A stretch of 5,638 nucleotides of DNA from Burkholderiaceae bacterium (GTDB taxonomy: Bacteria > Pseudomonadota > Gammaproteobacteria > Burkholderiales > Burkholderiaceae): the NCBI GenBank assembly GCA_947470165.1, contig CANISN010000124.1:1-5638 (forward strand), written 5' to 3'. A program made the position numbers and the translations under genes. Of the stretch, positions 1 through 5,638 are shown in pieces (position 1 is the stretch's first letter; every line of letters begins with the position of its first letter). The notes under the pieces were generated by a model that saw nothing but the letters and a program-made list of their open reading frames with translations, had not been told where the DNA came from and did not search any database.

Positions 1-1
1 T

Positions 2-757
2 ACTTTCTGGACTCAGTTTGGGCAAGTACTCAAGGAGGGTGTGGGTGAAGATCAGCCCAATCAAGAGCGCATCTTAAAGCTCCTGCGTTTCGCAAGTACG
101 TTCACTGATTCTGCTGATCAAATAGTTTCTTTGACTGAATATATCGCACGCATGAAGGAAGGTCAGGACAAGATCTATTACGTTACGGGCGATACATTTA
201 ATGCTGCTAAAAATAGCCCACATTTGGAGATCTTCCGCAAGAAGGGTGTTGAGGTACTGTTACTCTCTGATCGAGTAGACGAGTGGATGCTTTCTTTCTT
301 TACTGAGTTTGATGGCAAGCATATGACTTCAGTAGCCAAGGGTGGACTCGATCTTGGCAGCTTAAGCGATGAAAAAGAAAAAAAAGAGCACGAAGCAACA
401 GAAAAGAGTTTTAAGGATTTGCTTGATCGCATGAAGTTAGCTTTGGATGACAAGGTGAAAGATGTTCGTGTTACTTTCCGGTTAACAGATTCACCTGCGT
501 GTTTAGTTTCTGATGAGAATGAACTCTCTGGTAATTTATTGCGTATGCTCAAGGCAGCAGGTCAGCAAGCACCGGATACAAAGCCGATCTTAGAGATCAA
601 CCCAGAGCACCCCTTGCTCTTGAAGCTCAAGTCAGACGATAAACAATTTGATGAATGGACTCAGGTCTTGTTTGATCAGGCCCTACTGTCCGAGGGCGGT
701 CAGTTAAATGATCCTGCTGCATATGTAAAGCGGATTAATCAGTTATTGCTTTCTTAA
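2..757 (+). CDS. htpG: Chaperone HtpG (bacterial Hsp90), C-terminal part, 5' end outside window
   Basis: HtpG is the cytosolic ATP-dependent Hsp90-family homodimeric chaperone. The open frame runs in from the left edge (codons from base 2), and 251 residues are visible against about 620-635 for complete HtpG, so the N-terminal ATPase domain and most of the middle domain lie outside. An internal GTG at 41 should not be taken as a start, because the family-typical stretch [12 protein letters not shown] precedes and spans it. The visible end of the middle domain contains [36 protein letters not shown] and [11 protein letters not shown], all closely matching E. coli HtpG. A charged Glu/Lys-rich linker (about bases 365-470) leads to the C-terminal dimerisation domain with [28 protein letters not shown] and the terminal INQLLLS. 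The C-terminus is intact. A strong terminator follows directly, so htpG ends its transcript. Confidence 0.97.
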   Translation, partial: TFWTQFGQVLKEGVGEDQPNQERILKLLRFASTFTDSADQIVSLTEYIARMKEGQDKIYYVTGDTFNAAKNSPHLEIFRKKGVEVLLLSDRVDEWMLSFFTEFDGKHMTSVAKGGLDLGSLSDEKEKKEHEATEKSFKDLLDRMKLALDDKVKDVRVTFRLTDSPACLVSDENELSGNLLRMLKAAGQQAPDTKPILEINPEHPLLLKLKSDDKQFDEWTQVLFDQALLSEGGQLNDPAAYVKRINQLLLS

Positions 758-775
758 TACGCTAGAGCCTTAAAG

Positions 776-813
776 AAAAACCCGACTTGCCGTTCAAGCA
801 AGTCGGGTTTTTT
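776..813 (+). terminator. Rho-independent terminator of htpG
   Basis: A perfect 10-bp GC-rich stem (left arm 781-790 CCCGACTTGC, right arm 798-807 GCAAGTCGGG) closes a 7-nt loop and is followed by six T residues (808-813). Five A residues (776-780) precede the stem and can pair with the T tract, so the structure could also work for transcription arriving from the right. It begins 18 bases after the htpG stop and insulates the downstream amt region from htpG. Confidence 0.94.
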
Positions 814-820
814 GCAACGG

Positions 821-836
821 CTAGAACTTCATCTAG
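821..836. repeat. Short inverted repeat in htpG-amt spacer
   Basis: CTAGA (821-825) and TCTAG (832-836) flank a 6-nt loop. The arms are short and there is no T tract. A related sequence with the same AACTTC...TAGTT core recurs at 862-872. Function unknown; it may be coincidental. Confidence 0.3.
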
Positions 837-858
837 TTTATGCAGCTTGCAGAGGAGT

Positions 859-875
859 CCTAACTTCTAGTTAGG
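859..875. repeat. Inverted repeat CCTAAC-N5-GTTAGG in htpG-amt spacer
   Basis: A perfect 6-bp inverted repeat (859-864 and 870-875) with a 5-nt spacer, next to the palindrome GGCGCC (874-879). It has the size of a regulator half-site pair or a small hairpin. No U tract follows, so it is not an intrinsic terminator. Between the htpG terminator and about base 980 I see no convincing gene or promoter; this is the most structured element there. Confidence 0.35.
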
Positions 876-982
876 CGCCCTAGCTGGCTGATTACTTTTT
901 CCAGTCTTATTGCCAGAGTTGTATTCAGAAGCCTGCAACTTTTTTATGATCTTTTCTTTTATGGGTCTAAATTTCACAATAA

Positions 983-1016
983 ACCTATTTATAGTAGGAA
1001 ATTGCACTAAATAGGT
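983..1016. repeat. 9-bp inverted repeat overlapping the NtrC-like site
   Basis: ACCTATTTA (983-991) is the exact reverse complement of TAAATAGGT (1008-1016), with a 16-nt spacer. The right arm lies inside the NtrC-like site (1003-1019). The arm centres are 25 bp apart, between two and two and a half helical turns. It could be an extra operator half or a larger protein-binding site; this is inference from symmetry only. Confidence 0.4.
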
Positions 1017-1019
1017 GCG
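1003..1019. promoter_or_regulatory. Putative NtrC-binding site upstream of amt
   Basis: TGCACTAAATAGGTGCG matches the enhancer consensus TGCACC-N5-GGTGCA at 10 of the 12 defined positions, with the correct 5-nt centre. Its core GCACT-N5-GGTGC has the form of the NtrC sites upstream of enterobacterial glnA. It lies 66 bases before the amt start codon, and ammonium transporter genes are classic NtrC targets, so sequence and context agree. No -24/-12 (GG-N10-GC) sigma-54 element is recognisable downstream, so how activation would work is unclear. Confidence 0.6.
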
Positions 1020-1037
1020 CTAATCTTCAAAATTAGC
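1019..1037. repeat. Small inverted repeat GCTAAT-N7-ATTAGC in amt upstream region
   Basis: Perfect 6-bp arms (1019-1024 and 1032-1037) around a 7-nt spacer, directly abutting the NtrC-like site. It could be an operator or, if transcription starts upstream, a 5' leader hairpin. There is no T tract, so it is not an attenuator terminator. Confidence 0.35.
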
Positions 1038-1055
1038 CTTTCTATTCCCCATAAT
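1026..1055 (+). promoter_or_regulatory. Weak candidate sigma-70 promoter for amt
   Basis: CATAAT (1050-1055, five of six to TATAAT) is preceded at 18 bp by TTCAAA (1026-1031, four of six to TTGACA). Start of transcription would fall near 1062, leaving a leader of about 23 nt that includes the ribosome binding site, and the NtrC-like site would be centred near -51. This is only a best guess because no sigma-54 promoter was found. Confidence 0.25.
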
Positions 1056-1070
1056 GATGCAAAAAACATA

Positions 1071-1076
1071 AGGGGG
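1071..1076 (+). promoter_or_regulatory. Ribosome binding site of amt
   Basis: AGGGGG lies 8 bases before the ATG at 1085. It is purine-rich and well spaced but differs from AGGAGG by one base. It supports this ATG as the true start. Confidence 0.6.
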
Positions 1077-1084
1077 TTATTTCA

Positions 1085-2287
1085 ATGGAAACTTTGAAAT
1101 CAGGTAGTGACGTTCTATTTATCTTGCTCGGCGCCATCATGGTTCTAGCGATGCATGCAGGTTTTGCGTTCCTAGAATTGGGTACTGTTCGGAAAAAGAA
1201 CCAGGTGAACGCCTTGGTCAAAATTTTGGTCGACTTCGCAGTGTCAACCATTGCTTATTTCTTTATTGGCTACAGCATTGCTTATGGGGTGGACTTTTTC
1301 TCTGGTGCAGAACTGCTGGCCGAGAAAAATGGCTATGAGTTAGTCAAATTCTTTTTCTTGCTGACCTTTGCTGCGGCTATTCCAGCTATTATTTCTGGCG
1401 GGATTGCAGAGCGCGCAAAGTTCAATCCTCAATTAATTGCCACCTTTATCTTGGTTGGTTTTATTTACCCTTTCTTTGAGGGTATTGCCTGGAATCAGCA
1501 CTACGGAATTCAAGCATGGATTAAGTCTCTGACCGGAGAAGAGTTTCATGACTTTGCTGGATCAATAGTGGTGCATGCGGTGGGCGGTTGGATTGCCTTG
1601 CCTGCCATTATTCTTCTGGGCGCGCGACGCGGTCGTTATACCAAAGATGGAAGTGTTGCTGCACATCCACCGTCAAGCATTCCATTCTTGGCTTTGGGTG
1701 CGTGGATTTTAGCGGTGGGTTGGTTTGGATTTAATGTGATGAGTGCGCAAACCATCGATAAGGTGAGCGGCTTAGTGGCAATGAACTCTTTAATGGCCAT
1801 GGTTGGTGGCACTCTAGCTGCTTGGGTAGTTGGGCGAAATGATCCTGGCTTTACTTACAACGGCCCTTTGGCTGGTTTGGTTGCAGTATGTGCAGGCTCA
1901 GATTTAATGCACCCTATGGGCGCTTTAGTGGTTGGCTTAATTGCTGGCGCACTCTTTGTCTTCATGTTTACCTTAGTACAAAACCGTTGGAAGATTGATG
2001 ATGTGCTGGGTGTTTGGCCTTTGCATGGTTTATGCGGCTTATGGGGTGGTTTGGCTGCAGGTATCTTTGGGGCAAAAGCCTTAGGCGGTCTTGGCGGTGT
2101 TACCTTCCTGGGCCAGCTGATTGGTAGTGGCTTAGGAGTTGGGATTGCCCTCCTGAGCGGTTTTATAGTCTATGGCTTGCTAAAAGTGATTTTGGGGCTC
2201 CGCATGTCACAAGAGGAGGAATATGACGGTGCAGATTTGAGTATTCACCGTATTTCATCTACTCCAGATCGTGAGTCTAGCTGGTAG
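1085..2287 (+). CDS. amt: Amt-family ammonium transporter
   Basis: An inner-membrane ammonium channel of the Amt/Mep/Rh family, 400 residues, with about eleven predicted hydrophobic segments. The first begins near residue 9 (VLFILLGAIMV), so there is no cleavable signal peptide of the kind seen in E. coli AmtB. Conserved features: GFAFLELGTVRKKN (26-39); GGIAER (105-110) with the pore-gate Phe probably at F95; HDFAG (156-160), where D157 matches the structural AmtB Asp; twin pore histidines H164 (in IVVH) and H314 (in WPLHG); WFGFN (213-217), whose W213 and F216 match the AmtB vestibule and gate residues; and the cytosolic tail motif GLRMSQEEEYDGADLSIH (371-388), typical of Amt C-termini that contact PII proteins. 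No glnK lies next to it. The shortened N-terminus and the AHAGFAF/LGTVRKKN-like segment may place it in a non-AmtB subclass. Nitrogen control is suggested by the NtrC-like site upstream. Confidence 0.95.
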   Translation: METLKSGSDVLFILLGAIMVLAMHAGFAFLELGTVRKKNQVNALVKILVDFAVSTIAYFFIGYSIAYGVDFFSGAELLAEKNGYELVKFFFLLTFAAAIPAIISGGIAERAKFNPQLIATFILVGFIYPFFEGIAWNQHYGIQAWIKSLTGEEFHDFAGSIVVHAVGGWIALPAIILLGARRGRYTKDGSVAAHPPSSIPFLALGAWILAVGWFGFNVMSAQTIDKVSGLVAMNSLMAMVGGTLAAWVVGRNDPGFTYNGPLAGLVAVCAGSDLMHPMGALVVGLIAGALFVFMFTLVQNRWKIDDVLGVWPLHGLCGLWGGLAAGIFGAKALGGLGGVTFLGQLIGSGLGVGIALLSGFIVYGLLKVILGLRMSQEEEYDGADLSIHRISSTPDRESSW

Positions 2288-2296
2288 TCTTTCTTG

Positions 2297-2333
2297 AATA
2301 TAGCCATTACCTATAATGAGTCATGGCTATATT
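2297..2333. repeat. Perfect 11-bp inverted repeat spanning the gamma-CA start codon
   Basis: AATATAGCCAT (2297-2307) is the exact reverse complement of ATGGCTATATT (2323-2333), with a 15-nt loop. The right arm consists of codons 1-3 and part of codon 4 of the gamma-CA-like gene, so in any mRNA reading through from amt the AUG would sit in a stem. The loop contains TATAAT (2312-2317). No T run follows, so it is a poor terminator. It may be an operator, a translational hairpin, or both. Confidence 0.65.
2312..2317 (+). promoter_or_regulatory. Candidate -10 element (TATAAT) giving a near-leaderless start
   Basis: A perfect TATAAT lies 5 bases before the ATG at 2323, which would place transcription start within a base or two of the start codon. 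No good -35 hexamer exists at 15-18 bp (best options match about two of six), and there is no extended TG motif, so promoter strength is uncertain. No Shine-Dalgarno sequence precedes the ATG, which fits a leaderless message. Confidence 0.4.
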
Positions 2334-2847
2334 TGAACTAGATGGAAATGCTCCTCACTTGGCGGATGGAGCTTGGGTTGCCGAGAGCGCAGAAGTAATC
2401 GGTAGGGTTGAGCTGCATGTCAACGCCAGCATCTGGCCCAAGGTGGTTATCCGTGGTGATAACGACCTTATACAAATTGGCGAGGATAGTAATGTGCAAG
2501 ATGCTTCTATCTTGCACACCGATCCAGGTTACCCACTCATTATTGGTAAGCGTGTGACTATTGGTCACAAAGTGATGTTGCACGGCTGCCAAATTGGCGA
2601 TGGTAGTTTGGTAGGAATTGGTGCTGTGATTTTGAATGGTGCCAAAATCGGTAAGAATTGTTTAGTGGGTGCGGGTGCCTTAGTAACTGAAGGTAAAGAG
2701 TTTCCGGATGGCTCCATGATTTTAGGCTCACCTGCTAAGGCGGTAAAAACACTCACGCCAGAGCAGATTGCCGGTATCGAAGATATTGCTGGACGTTATG
2801 TTCAAAATGCACAGCGATATCAACAGACTCTGAAGAAGATTGCTTAG
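2323..2847 (+). CDS. Gamma-carbonic-anhydrase-like (YrdA/PaaY-type) hexapeptide-repeat protein
   Basis: A 174-residue left-handed beta-helix protein of the gamma-class carbonic anhydrase family (COG0663 type), normally a cytosolic trimer with metal sites between subunits. Visible hallmarks: imperfect hexapeptide repeats through residues about 15-125 (IGRVEL, IQIGED, IGHKVM, IGDGSL, IGAVIL, IGKNCL), the family RGD at 44-46, NVQD at 57-60, and three metal-ligand histidines H65 (ILHTD), H82 (IGHKV) and H87 (LHGC). LGSPAK (134-139) and a C-terminal helix (about 146-173) are typical. Length matches the family. Known members range from active carbonic anhydrases to proteins of unknown activity, and PaaY acts as a thioesterase, so the reaction here is not assignable. 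It starts 35 bases after amt with no terminator between, so co-transcription is possible. No Shine-Dalgarno sequence is visible; the ATG fits the family N-terminus. Confidence 0.92.
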   Translation: MAIFELDGNAPHLADGAWVAESAEVIGRVELHVNASIWPKVVIRGDNDLIQIGEDSNVQDASILHTDPGYPLIIGKRVTIGHKVMLHGCQIGDGSLVGIGAVILNGAKIGKNCLVGAGALVTEGKEFPDGSMILGSPAKAVKTLTPEQIAGIEDIAGRYVQNAQRYQQTLKKIA

Positions 2848-2862
2848 CTACCTCACCGTCAA

Positions 2863-3624
2863 TTAACCTCTACCCACAAAGGGCATATTTGTTGCCATGA
2901 TTGTCATCGAGAGAATATTGCTCTCCAATGGTAGTTGAGCCATGTGTAAGACAGCTTCTCCAACATGATCTACATCCATACGCGGCTCAACTTTGATTGA
3001 TTGATCGGCTTGCATAATGCCAGCAGCCATACGCTCAGTCATTTCTGTTGCAGCATTACCAATATCGATTTGACCGCAAGCAATATTGAATGGACGACCA
3101 TCTAGGGAAATGGTTTTTGTCAAACCACTAATTGCATGTTTAGTCGCAGTGTAAGGTGCCGACATTGGTCTTGGGGCATGGGCAGAGATAGAGCCATTGT
3201 TAATAATTCGGCCACCTTGAGGAGATTGGGCTTTCATCATACGGATCGCTTCTTGTGAGCATAAGAAAGCGCCACAAAGGTTTGCATTAACAACATTCAT
3301 CCATTGCTCGTATGTCAAATCTTCCATTGGAACCGCCGGCGCACCAATGCCCGCATTATTAAAAAGCACGTCGATGCGACCAAAGCGTTCCTTGAGGGCG
3401 GCAAACAATTTCTTTACTTGTTCTGGTTGTCCAACATCACAAGCAACGGCTAAGCAGTTGTCATTTGTACCACCAATATCTGCAATTGCTTTTTGAAGTC
3501 TCTCTAAATTTCGTCCCGTGAGTACAACACGATAGCCCGCTTTTAGAAGGGCTTTGACTGCAGCCCTTCCAATACCTACGCCTGCCCCAGTGACGAGCGC
3601 TACTTTATTATTTGTTGGTAGCAT
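2863..3624 (-). CDS. Short-chain dehydrogenase/reductase (classical SDR), substrate unknown
   Basis: A 253-residue soluble NAD(P)-dependent oxidoreductase with a single Rossmann domain. Landmarks: cofactor glycine motif TGAGVGIG (12-19), TGR with R38 after the second strand, which hints at NADP(H), CDV with D63, NNAG (89-92), N114, catalytic S145, Y158 and K162 (YTATK). All members of the SDR tetrad are present, so it should be active. Downstream of the active site the usual PG motif is replaced by [15 protein letters not shown] (182-196), and the protein ends with [12 protein letters not shown] recognise this combination from a group of uncharacterised proteobacterial SDRs but know no substrate. 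Its ATG is preceded by only a weak GAAAG ribosome site 6 bases upstream. It is divergent from the COG4091-type oxidoreductase across 170 bases and converges on the gamma-CA-like gene with 15 bases between stops. Confidence 0.93.
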   Translation of the reverse strand: MLPTNNKVALVTGAGVGIGRAAVKALLKAGYRVVLTGRNLERLQKAIADIGGTNDNCLAVACDVGQPEQVKKLFAALKERFGRIDVLFNNAGIGAPAVPMEDLTYEQWMNVVNANLCGAFLCSQEAIRMMKAQSPQGGRIINNGSISAHAPRPMSAPYTATKHAISGLTKTISLDGRPFNIACGQIDIGNAATEMTERMAAGIMQADQSIKVEPRMDVDHVGEAVLHMAQLPLESNILSMTIMATNMPFVGRG

Positions 3625-3660
3625 CGTTTTCTTTCTAATGTAATGTTTCAGATAAATTTA

Positions 3661-3701
3661 ATATTGCTTTATATTCGCTTTAGTAATGGTAATGGTAAAG
3701 C
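3661..3701. repeat. Operator-like repeat cluster in the divergent promoter region
   Basis: GCTTTA occurs at 3666-3671 and again at 3677-3682, exactly 11 bp apart, each preceded by ATATT. Its inverse TAAAGC lies at 3696-3701, so 3677-3701 is an inverted repeat with a 13-bp spacer. That spacer holds a tandem TAATGG-TAATGG (3684-3695). Helical-turn phasing plus symmetry between two divergent genes suggests a regulator-binding region. The spacing is broader than a simple T-N11-A LysR box, and no regulator can be named. Confidence 0.45.
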
Positions 3702-3766
3702 AGTTTTATAGCGCACCTGTTTTAATGCAAAGCTAGAGCGAAATTTTTCGAGCGAGTCCATACGCT

Positions 3767-3772
3767 TATAAG
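3767..3772 (+). promoter_or_regulatory. Weak candidate -10 element for the COG4091-type gene
   Basis: TATAAG (five of six to TATAAT) would give a start near 3779, just ahead of the GGAG ribosome site. The region 17 bp upstream (TTTTTC) is a poor -35, so an activator may be needed or the real promoter lies elsewhere in 3625-3794. A palindromic CGAAATTTTTCG (3740-3751) sits immediately upstream. Confidence 0.25.
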
Positions 3773-3782
3773 TACATGAACT

Positions 3783-3786
3783 GGAG
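3783..3786 (+). promoter_or_regulatory. Ribosome binding site of the COG4091-type oxidoreductase
   Basis: GGAG lies 8 bases before the ATG at 3795 and supports that start codon. Confidence 0.6.
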
Positions 3787-3794
3787 ATTTTTAG

Positions 3795-5135
3795 ATGTCC
3801 CTTATTCAAAAGCTCAAAGCACGCGCTGCTAACAATAATCCCGTGCGCGTGGGTATCATCGGCGCCGGAAAATTTGGCTCTATGTATCTTTCGCAAGCGC
3901 CACGGACGCCAGGCATTCATCTGGTTGCGGTTGCTGATTTATCTCCTGCGCGCGCAAAAGAATCTCTTGCTCGTGTAGGTTGGGATACAGCTCGCTATAG
4001 CGCTAACTCGCTCCAGGATGCAGCTAAGTCAGGAGCCACTTTTGTGACTGATGATGCAGAAAAAATGATTGCTAGTGAGCATATTGATATTGTGATTGAC
4101 TCCACAGGCAGTCCATCTGCTGGTATTCGTCATGCGCTACTTTGTATTGATCATCGTAAGCACATCATTATGGTCAACGTTGAGGCAGATGTTCTAGCTG
4201 GACCCTTACTAGCTCGCAAAGCAGCAGAAGCTGGCGTAATTTATTCAATGGCTTCAGGCGATCAGCCTGCCCTCATTGCAGAATTAGTGGATTGGGCAAG
4301 AACAATTGGCCTAGAAGTAGTCTGTGCAGGTAAGGGGACTAAATATCTGCCTATTTACCATCAGTCCACGCCAGATACAGTTTGGGGTCATTACGGATTT
4401 TCACAAGAGCAGGTAGCTGGTGGAGACTTTAATGCGCAGATGTTCAATTCATTTTTAGATGGCACTAAATCAGCGCTGGAAATGGCAGCGGTATCGAATG
4501 CTTGCGATTTAAATCCTCCGAGTAATGGGCTGGAGTTCCCACCTTGTGGAGTAGATGATTTGCCACATATCTTCCGCCCAGTATCAGAGGGCGGTATTTT
4601 GACTCAAAAGGGGACAGTTGAAGTGGTGTCTTCAGTTGAGAGAGATGGCCGTCCAGTATTTAGAGATTTACGCTGGGGTGTTTTTGCAGTGTTTGAAGCC
4701 CCCAGTCAATATGTAATTGACTGCTTCGCACAATATGGCTTAAAAACAGATAGCACTGGTAAATATGCGGCGATGTATAAGCCTTATCACTTGATTGGCT
4801 TGGAACTTGGTATATCTGTTGCAAGTATTGCAGTACGTGGGGAGGCTACAGGAGCAACTGGCGACTGGAAAGGTGATGTTGTTGCTACTGCTAAGCGCGC
4901 TTTAAAAGCTGGTGAGAAGCTTGATGGAGAAGGTGGCTTCACTGTTTATGGAAAACTCATGACGGCCGCTGATTCATTAAAGCTCGGAGCACTTCCGATT
5001 GGCTTGGCACACAATATGATTCTGAATAAGGAGATTCCAATAGGAAAGCCGGTGTGCTGGAGTGATGTTGACTACGATGCTACTCACCAGGCAATTCAAT
5101 TTCGACGTGAAATGGAAAAATTATTCCGCCAATAA
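3795..5135 (+). CDS. Homoserine-dehydrogenase-like NAD(P)-dependent oxidoreductase with C-terminal SAF domain (COG4091 type)
   Basis: A 446-residue soluble protein. The N-terminal Rossmann domain carries VGIIGAGKFGSMY (19-31, GxGxxG at 23-28), an acidic VADLS at 46-50 after the second strand, and IDSTGSPSAG (101-110). A central catalytic region follows with IIMVNVEAD (124-132), SGDQPAL (154-160), CAGKGTKY (177-184) and YKPYHLIGLELGISVA (328-343). The C-terminal SAF-like part (about 355-435) has VATAKRALKAGEKLDGEGGF and ends in PVCWSDVDYD. This order matches predicted homoserine dehydrogenases with a SAF domain, COG4091. The family also includes, by my recollection, the Brucella DXR-like enzyme DRL, an alternative 1-deoxyxylulose-5-phosphate reductoisomerase. 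It lacks the ACT domain of many biosynthetic homoserine dehydrogenases, so a housekeeping threonine/methionine role is unlikely. Substrate unknown. It is divergent from the SDR and converges on a LysR gene. Confidence 0.88.
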   Translation: MSLIQKLKARAANNNPVRVGIIGAGKFGSMYLSQAPRTPGIHLVAVADLSPARAKESLARVGWDTARYSANSLQDAAKSGATFVTDDAEKMIASEHIDIVIDSTGSPSAGIRHALLCIDHRKHIIMVNVEADVLAGPLLARKAAEAGVIYSMASGDQPALIAELVDWARTIGLEVVCAGKGTKYLPIYHQSTPDTVWGHYGFSQEQVAGGDFNAQMFNSFLDGTKSALEMAAVSNACDLNPPSNGLEFPPCGVDDLPHIFRPVSEGGILTQKGTVEVVSSVERDGRPVFRDLRWGVFAVFEAPSQYVIDCFAQYGLKTDSTGKYAAMYKPYHLIGLELGISVASIAVRGEATGATGDWKGDVVATAKRALKAGEKLDGEGGFTVYGKLMTAADSLKLGALPIGLAHNMILNKEIPIGKPVCWSDVDYDATHQAIQFRREMEKLFRQ

Positions 5136-5147
5136 AAATGTTCTTTT

Positions 5148-5638
5148 TTAGTTTGCATTAACCCCTGCTTTAGCGCATAGCCACTCTTTAAAGAGTTTAA
5201 TTTTTGGACTATTTTTTACATTTGATTTAAAGGATAGAAAGTGGGTTCTATCAATAGTCGGTAAGAAGATATCTTTCCCAAGCTCTACAAGCTCGCCGCG
5301 TGAAAGCTCTCTCTCGGCAAAGCGCACACTCTCTAAAACGGCACCAATTCCGTCTACTGCAGCTGATACTGAAAGCGCGGCACGATCAAAAGACATCTTT
5401 CTGGTCGAGGGATTTTTAAGGTGATGGATTTCAAACCACTTTTCCCAAGTATGGTGATTTAAGGAAGACTCAATGAGCGTAAGCTTGCTCATCAGCTCTT
5501 CTACAGGAATGCCAGCATCAATGAGTTCGGGCGCGCATAGTGGAACAATTTTTTCTTCACCTAAAGACAAAGATGTGATGCCGGGTCCTTCATGACTGAA
5601 TTGATATGAGATAGCAATATCTATTTCTTGATTACGCA
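5148..5638 (-). CDS. LysR-family transcriptional regulator (GcvA-like), effector-binding domain, N-terminus outside window
   Basis: The C-terminal 162 residues of a LysR-type regulator; the frame is open to the right edge, so the winged-helix DNA-binding domain (about 60 residues) and part of the effector domain lie outside. A TTG at 5570 within the frame is not a start, because family sequence continues upstream of it (QEIDIAISYQFSHEGPGITS). Recognisable features are the DIAI strand, IVPLCAPELI, an alanine-rich SVSAAVDGIGAVLESVRFAERELSRGELVEL stretch (the aaxGxGxaxlp-like effector-domain segment), and a final helix KIKLFKEWLCAKAG. This arrangement most resembles the GcvA-like branch. The stop lies 12 bases from that of the convergent oxidoreductase. 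Whether it controls that gene or the SDR cannot be told; LysR genes more often regulate a divergent neighbour, which would be off-window. Confidence 0.85.
   Translation of the reverse strand, partial: RNQEIDIAISYQFSHEGPGITSLSLGEEKIVPLCAPELIDAGIPVEELMSKLTLIESSLNHHTWEKWFEIHHLKNPSTRKMSFDRAALSVSAAVDGIGAVLESVRFAERELSRGELVELGKDIFLPTIDRTHFLSFKSNVKNSPKIKLFKEWLCAKAGVNAN

Noticed and set aside
178..552. 124-residue reverse-strand open frame inside htpG
   Set aside because: Shadow of the real gene: serine/phenylalanine-rich composition, no domain, and the forward strand encodes clearly conserved HtpG sequence.
887..905. TGGC followed by a T-rich stretch as a sigma-54 -24/-12 promoter
   Set aside because: The GC dinucleotide required 10 bases after GG is absent, and it lies upstream of the NtrC-like site and about 180 bases from amt.
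946..1014. Small forward ORF of 22 codons in the htpG-amt spacer (ATG 946, hydrophobic peptide)
   Set aside because: No ribosome binding site, AT-driven hydrophobic composition, and it runs through the NtrC-like site; nothing supports translation.
2316..2336. Six-codon ORF (ATG at 2316) overlapping the gamma-CA start in another frame
   Set aside because: It has no ribosome site and falls inside the -10/inverted-repeat element; the ATG arises from TATAATG and is likely coincidental.
2338..2756. Two reverse-strand open frames opposite the gamma-CA-like gene
   Set aside because: Low-complexity shadows with no recognisable domain; the forward frame carries all family motifs.
3669..3920. 83-residue reverse-strand open frame overlapping the divergent spacer and the start of the COG4091-type gene
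   Set aside because: It covers the forward gene's Rossmann motif and ribosome site, and it shows no domain resemblance or ribosome site of its own that I can support.
5136..5156. A-rich/T-rich stretch AAAAATG...TTTTTT as a terminator between the oxidoreductase and LysR genes
   Set aside because: Any hairpin would have an A-T-only stem with no GC pairs, so it does not qualify as an intrinsic terminator.

Overview
The window reads as an ordinary chromosomal segment of a betaproteobacterium with moderate GC. The protein set and low-complexity AT-leaning spacers look most like Burkholderiaceae of the Polynucleobacter type, but this taxonomic call rests on overall resemblance and not on a marker gene. 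No insertion sequence, phage gene, CRISPR array, tRNA or rRNA is visible.

Layout from left to right: the C-terminal 251 residues of the chaperone HtpG (+) enter from the left edge and end at a very clear intrinsic terminator. A 271-base spacer follows, with several small inverted repeats and a near-consensus NtrC-type site, and leads into an Amt-family ammonium transporter (+). Only 35 bases later a gamma-carbonic-anhydrase-like left-handed beta-helix protein (+) begins. It converges, with 15 bases between stop codons, on a short-chain dehydrogenase (-). That gene shares a 170-base divergent promoter region, rich in short repeats, with a homoserine-dehydrogenase-like/SAF-domain oxidoreductase (+) of the COG4091 type. 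The oxidoreductase converges, again with only 12 bases between stops, on the effector-binding half of a GcvA-like LysR regulator (-) that runs off the right edge.

Functionally there are three blocks: protein folding (htpG), nitrogen acquisition (amt with a probable NtrC site), and a set of metabolic enzymes whose substrates cannot be assigned from sequence alone (gamma-CA-like protein, SDR, COG4091 oxidoreductase, with LysR nearby). The two divergent oxidoreductases may be co-regulated.

No dramatic new system is evident. The most interesting local signals are: a perfect 11-base inverted repeat that places the gamma-CA start codon inside one arm and a perfect TATAAT in the loop, compatible with a leaderless transcript; the NtrC-like site without a recognisable sigma-54 promoter or adjacent glnK; the repeat cluster between the divergent oxidoreductases; and the possible relation of the COG4091 protein to the DXR-like (DRL) reductoisomerases.
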